Shown here: positions 6,952-7,107 of the stretch, piece by piece | Layout: the number at the start of each line of letters is the position of its first letter | Numbering within the stretch: the stretch's first letter is position 1 | Assembly: GCA_040235405.1 (NCBI GenBank) | Contig: JBECKT010000142.1 | Location: 1-7,107 of the forward strand | Reading direction: 5' to 3' | DNA from: PGZG01 sp040235405 | GTDB taxonomy: Bacteria; Pseudomonadota; Gammaproteobacteria; Pseudomonadales; Alcanivoracaceae | Length of the DNA stretch: 7,107 nucleotides | The notes under the pieces: model-generated | What the model was told of the DNA's origin: nothing | Database searches by the model: none | Seen by the model: the letters and a program-made list of their open reading frames with translations, nothing else | Program-made: the position numbers and the translations under genes

Positions 6952-7107
6952 CAGCGCTCTCCCTGCAGGAAGTTATTCAGCATGGCATGACCATGTTCGG
7001 TCAGGATCGACTCGGGATGGAACTGGACGCCTTCGACATCGAGTGTTTTGTGCCGCAGACCCATGATCTCGTCAATGCTGCCATCGTCGTGTTGCGTCCA
7101 CGCAGTG
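6951..7107 (-). CDS. trpG: Anthranilate synthase glutaminase component TrpG, C-terminal end (5' part outside window)
   Basis: Glutamine amidotransferase subunit that supplies ammonia to TrpE for anthranilate synthesis. Only the last 51 codons are present, read from 7106 to the TGA at 6951-6953. Seen: IDEIMGLRHK, then LDVEGVQFHPESILTEHG, which contains the His and Glu of the class I amidotransferase catalytic triad (QFHPES), and the ending MLNNFLQGER. The nucleophilic cysteine part is beyond the window. Position directly before trpD indicates TrpG; in many pseudomonads the same protein also serves as PabA for folate synthesis, which cannot be decided here. Any operon promoter or attenuator would lie upstream, out of view. 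Confidence 0.95.
   Translation of the reverse strand, partial: TAWTQHDDGSIDEIMGLRHKTLDVEGVQFHPESILTEHGHAMLNNFLQGER

Noticed and set aside
6244..6990. Open frame of 248 codons on the plus strand opposite trpD
   Set aside because: His/Gly/Arg-rich translation typical of an antisense shadow of a high-GC gene; trpD is certain.

Overview
The window looks like chromosomal DNA of a gammaproteobacterium, most likely of the Pseudomonadales/Oceanospirillales kind. Three things suggest this: a CRP/Vfr C-terminus that matches the Pseudomonas and E. coli proteins almost residue for residue, a trpG-trpD-trpC block close to it (as in pseudomonads, where trpGDC lies next to vfr), and generally high GC with high-GC third codon positions. 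I cannot name the genus from sequence alone.

Layout: two convergent gene blocks meet at a strong hairpin near 4248-4278. On the plus strand (1-4234) are the 3' end of crp/vfr, an 845-residue exported protein with ELWxxDGT-type repeats and a short C-terminal membrane anchor, a YibF-like glutathione S-transferase whose start overlaps the previous stop (ATGA), and a periplasmic YceI-family protein. On the minus strand (7107 down to 4295) are the 3' end of trpG, trpD, trpC and murI. trpG/trpD/trpC are packed with 1-4 base overlaps, so they are surely one operon; murI follows after 42 bases on the same strand.

Function: TrpG supplies ammonia for anthranilate synthase, TrpD adds the phosphoribosyl group and TrpC closes the indole ring, giving three consecutive parts of tryptophan synthesis. 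MurI makes D-glutamate for peptidoglycan and has no direct metabolic link to tryptophan. The plus-strand genes do not form an obvious pathway. The large repeat protein is the least ordinary gene here: its base composition is visibly lower in GC than its neighbours, it sits between conserved housekeeping genes, and its tail resembles a degenerate GlyGly-CTERM (rhombosortase) sorting signal.

No RNA genes, insertion sequences, CRISPR arrays, attachment sites or phage genes were seen. No stretch longer than about 110 bases lacks a gene. Apart from the repeat protein and some small RNA-level structures, the region is ordinary core genome; I do not see a clear new multi-gene system.
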